Shown: one piece after another, positions 30,617 through 31,385 of the stretch
Layout: every line of letters begins with the position of its first letter
Position numbering within the stretch: the stretch's first letter is position 1
Source: Prevotella sp. UBA3837
GTDB taxonomy: Bacteria; Bacteroidota; Bacteroidia; Bacteroidales; Bacteroidaceae
Length of the DNA stretch: 31,385 nucleotides
Assembly: GCA_002392835.1 (NCBI GenBank)
Contig: DGHX01000016.1
Span: 43,477 to 74,861, forward strand
Reading direction: 5' to 3'
Notes under the pieces: model-generated
What the model saw: the letters and a program-made list of their open reading frames with translations, nothing else
Told to the model about the DNA's origin: nothing
Database searches by the model: none
Made by a program: the position numbers and the translations under genes

Positions 30617-31385
30617 CTATTCTTCTGTCTGTATCTGCCGCCATGTGACGACAGGGTGCTTGGCGGCCAGCACATCGTCTACCCGCCCGATGGGCGTGTT
30701 GTGGGGTGCCGTCTTCACCAGCTCGGGGTTCTCCTTCGCCTCCTGGGCTATCTGCCGCATGACGCTGATGAAGCCGTCGATGGTCTCCTTCGACTCGTTC
30801 TCGGTGGGCTCTATCATCAGGCTCTCGTGGAAGAGCAGGGGGAAGTAGATGGTGGGTGCATGGTAGCCATAGTCGAGCAGCCGCTTGGCCACGTCCATGG
30901 TGGTGACGCCGGTCGACTTGTCCTTCAGTCCGTCGAAGACGAACTCATGCTTGCACAGCCCCTCTATGGGCAGCTCGTAGACATCCTTCAGGCTCTCCTT
31001 GATGTAGTTGGCGTTGAGTGTGGCCAGCGGTCCCACCTGCTTGACGTGCTCTCGCCCAAGAGAAAGGATGTACGCGTATGCGCGCATGGCCACGGCGAAG
31101 TTGCCGTGATAGGGCGACACCTCGGGGAAGAACTGCTCCAGCCCCTTCCTCACGCCTACGGGTCCTGCGCCGGGTCCTCCTCCGCCGTGGGGCGTCGAGA
31201 AGGTCTTGTGCAGGTTGATGTGCATGACGTCGAAGCCCATGTCGCCGGGCCTTGCTGCTCCGAGCATGGGGTTCAGGTTGGCGCCGTCGTAGTACATCAG
31301 TGCCCCGCAGTCATGGACCAGCTTCTCGATGACGGGAATCTGCCTTTCGAAGAGGCCCAGGGTGTTGGGGTTGGTCATCATCATG
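30617..31385 (-). CDS. gcvPB: Glycine dehydrogenase (decarboxylating) subunit 2, C-terminal part
   Basis: Only the C-terminal 256 codons are in the window; the gene continues past 31385. It is the PLP-dependent P-protein of the glycine cleavage system. MTNPNTLGLFE, the PLP-lysine region HINLHKTFSTPHGGGGPG and the ending AAKHPVVTWRQIQTEE fit the bacterial P-protein beta subunit or the C-terminal half of a fused GcvP. The lpd gene starts 5 bp after the stop, so the two form one operon and likely one pathway, with lipoylated GcvH as the link. Whether the protein is split or fused cannot be seen here. Confidence 0.9.
   Translation of the reverse strand, partial: MMMTNPNTLGLFERQIPVIEKLVHDCGALMYYDGANLNPMLGAARPGDMGFDVMHINLHKTFSTPHGGGGPGAGPVGVRKGLEQFFPEVSPYHGNFAVAMRAYAYILSLGREHVKQVGPLATLNANYIKESLKDVYELPIEGLCKHEFVFDGLKDKSTGVTTMDVAKRLLDYGYHAPTIYFPLLFHESLMIEPTENESKETIDGFISVMRQIAQEAKENPELVKTAPHNTPIGRVDDVLAAKHPVVTWRQIQTEE

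Overview
The window looks like a high-GC chromosome segment of a Bacteroidales bacterium, most likely Prevotellaceae. The evidence is the repeated promoter form TTG-N20-TAnnTTTG, abundant lipoproteins with MKRxLL-type signals, a pectin-utilisation gene run (DUF5597/GH35-like, CBM9-PKD, GH105), an amidase/golvesin 'xanthan lyase', and TTATCATTT-type dispersed repeats. No tRNA, rRNA, IS transposase, integrase or CRISPR array is visible.

Layout. 1-4.5 kb: the end of a secreted polysaccharide-degradation cluster (lipoprotein glycosidase, carbohydrate-binding protein, unsaturated rhamnogalacturonyl hydrolase). 4.5-8 kb: a repeat-rich stretch holding an AAA/DUF4143 ATPase behind a three-copy iteron array, a 4'-phosphopantetheinyl transferase, gene relics, a 378-bp structured element with perfect 20-bp inverted ends, and an Hsp20 chaperone. 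8.5-23 kb: a co-directional run of housekeeping and envelope genes, many joined by TGATG or ATGA overlaps: acyltransferase, amidase-like protein, YgiQ radical SAM protein, cytidylate-kinase-like protein, TerB-DnaJ protein, patatin, beta-propeller lipoprotein, esterase, trpS, S41 protease, lipoproteins; then greA on the minus strand.

23.6-28.65 kb is an accessory island of visibly lower GC. It holds a HigB/HigA pair bracketed by 79-bp direct repeats of a broken gene, an antitoxin/YafQ-type toxin pair, an XRE antitoxin with only the C-terminal stump of its toxin, and a complete HpaII-type (CCGG) restriction-modification pair. The right edge abuts a 5'-truncated chromosomal gene (Na/Pi cotransporter-like tail). 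I find no CCGG from 23186 to 28849, although CCGG is frequent in the flanking genes. This agrees with the predicted specificity and outlines the island. 29.2-31.4 kb returns to core metabolism on the minus strand: glycine dehydrogenase subunit 2 (partial) and dihydrolipoyl dehydrogenase, both glycine-cleavage components.

The most distinctive signals are the CCGG desert around the R-M genes, the 33-bp-spaced iterons over the DUF4143 promoter, a dispersed 50-bp repeat that encodes the signal peptides of two unrelated exported proteins with a compensatory stem change, and the 378-bp palindromic element. All family names come from recognising motifs by eye; no database search was possible.
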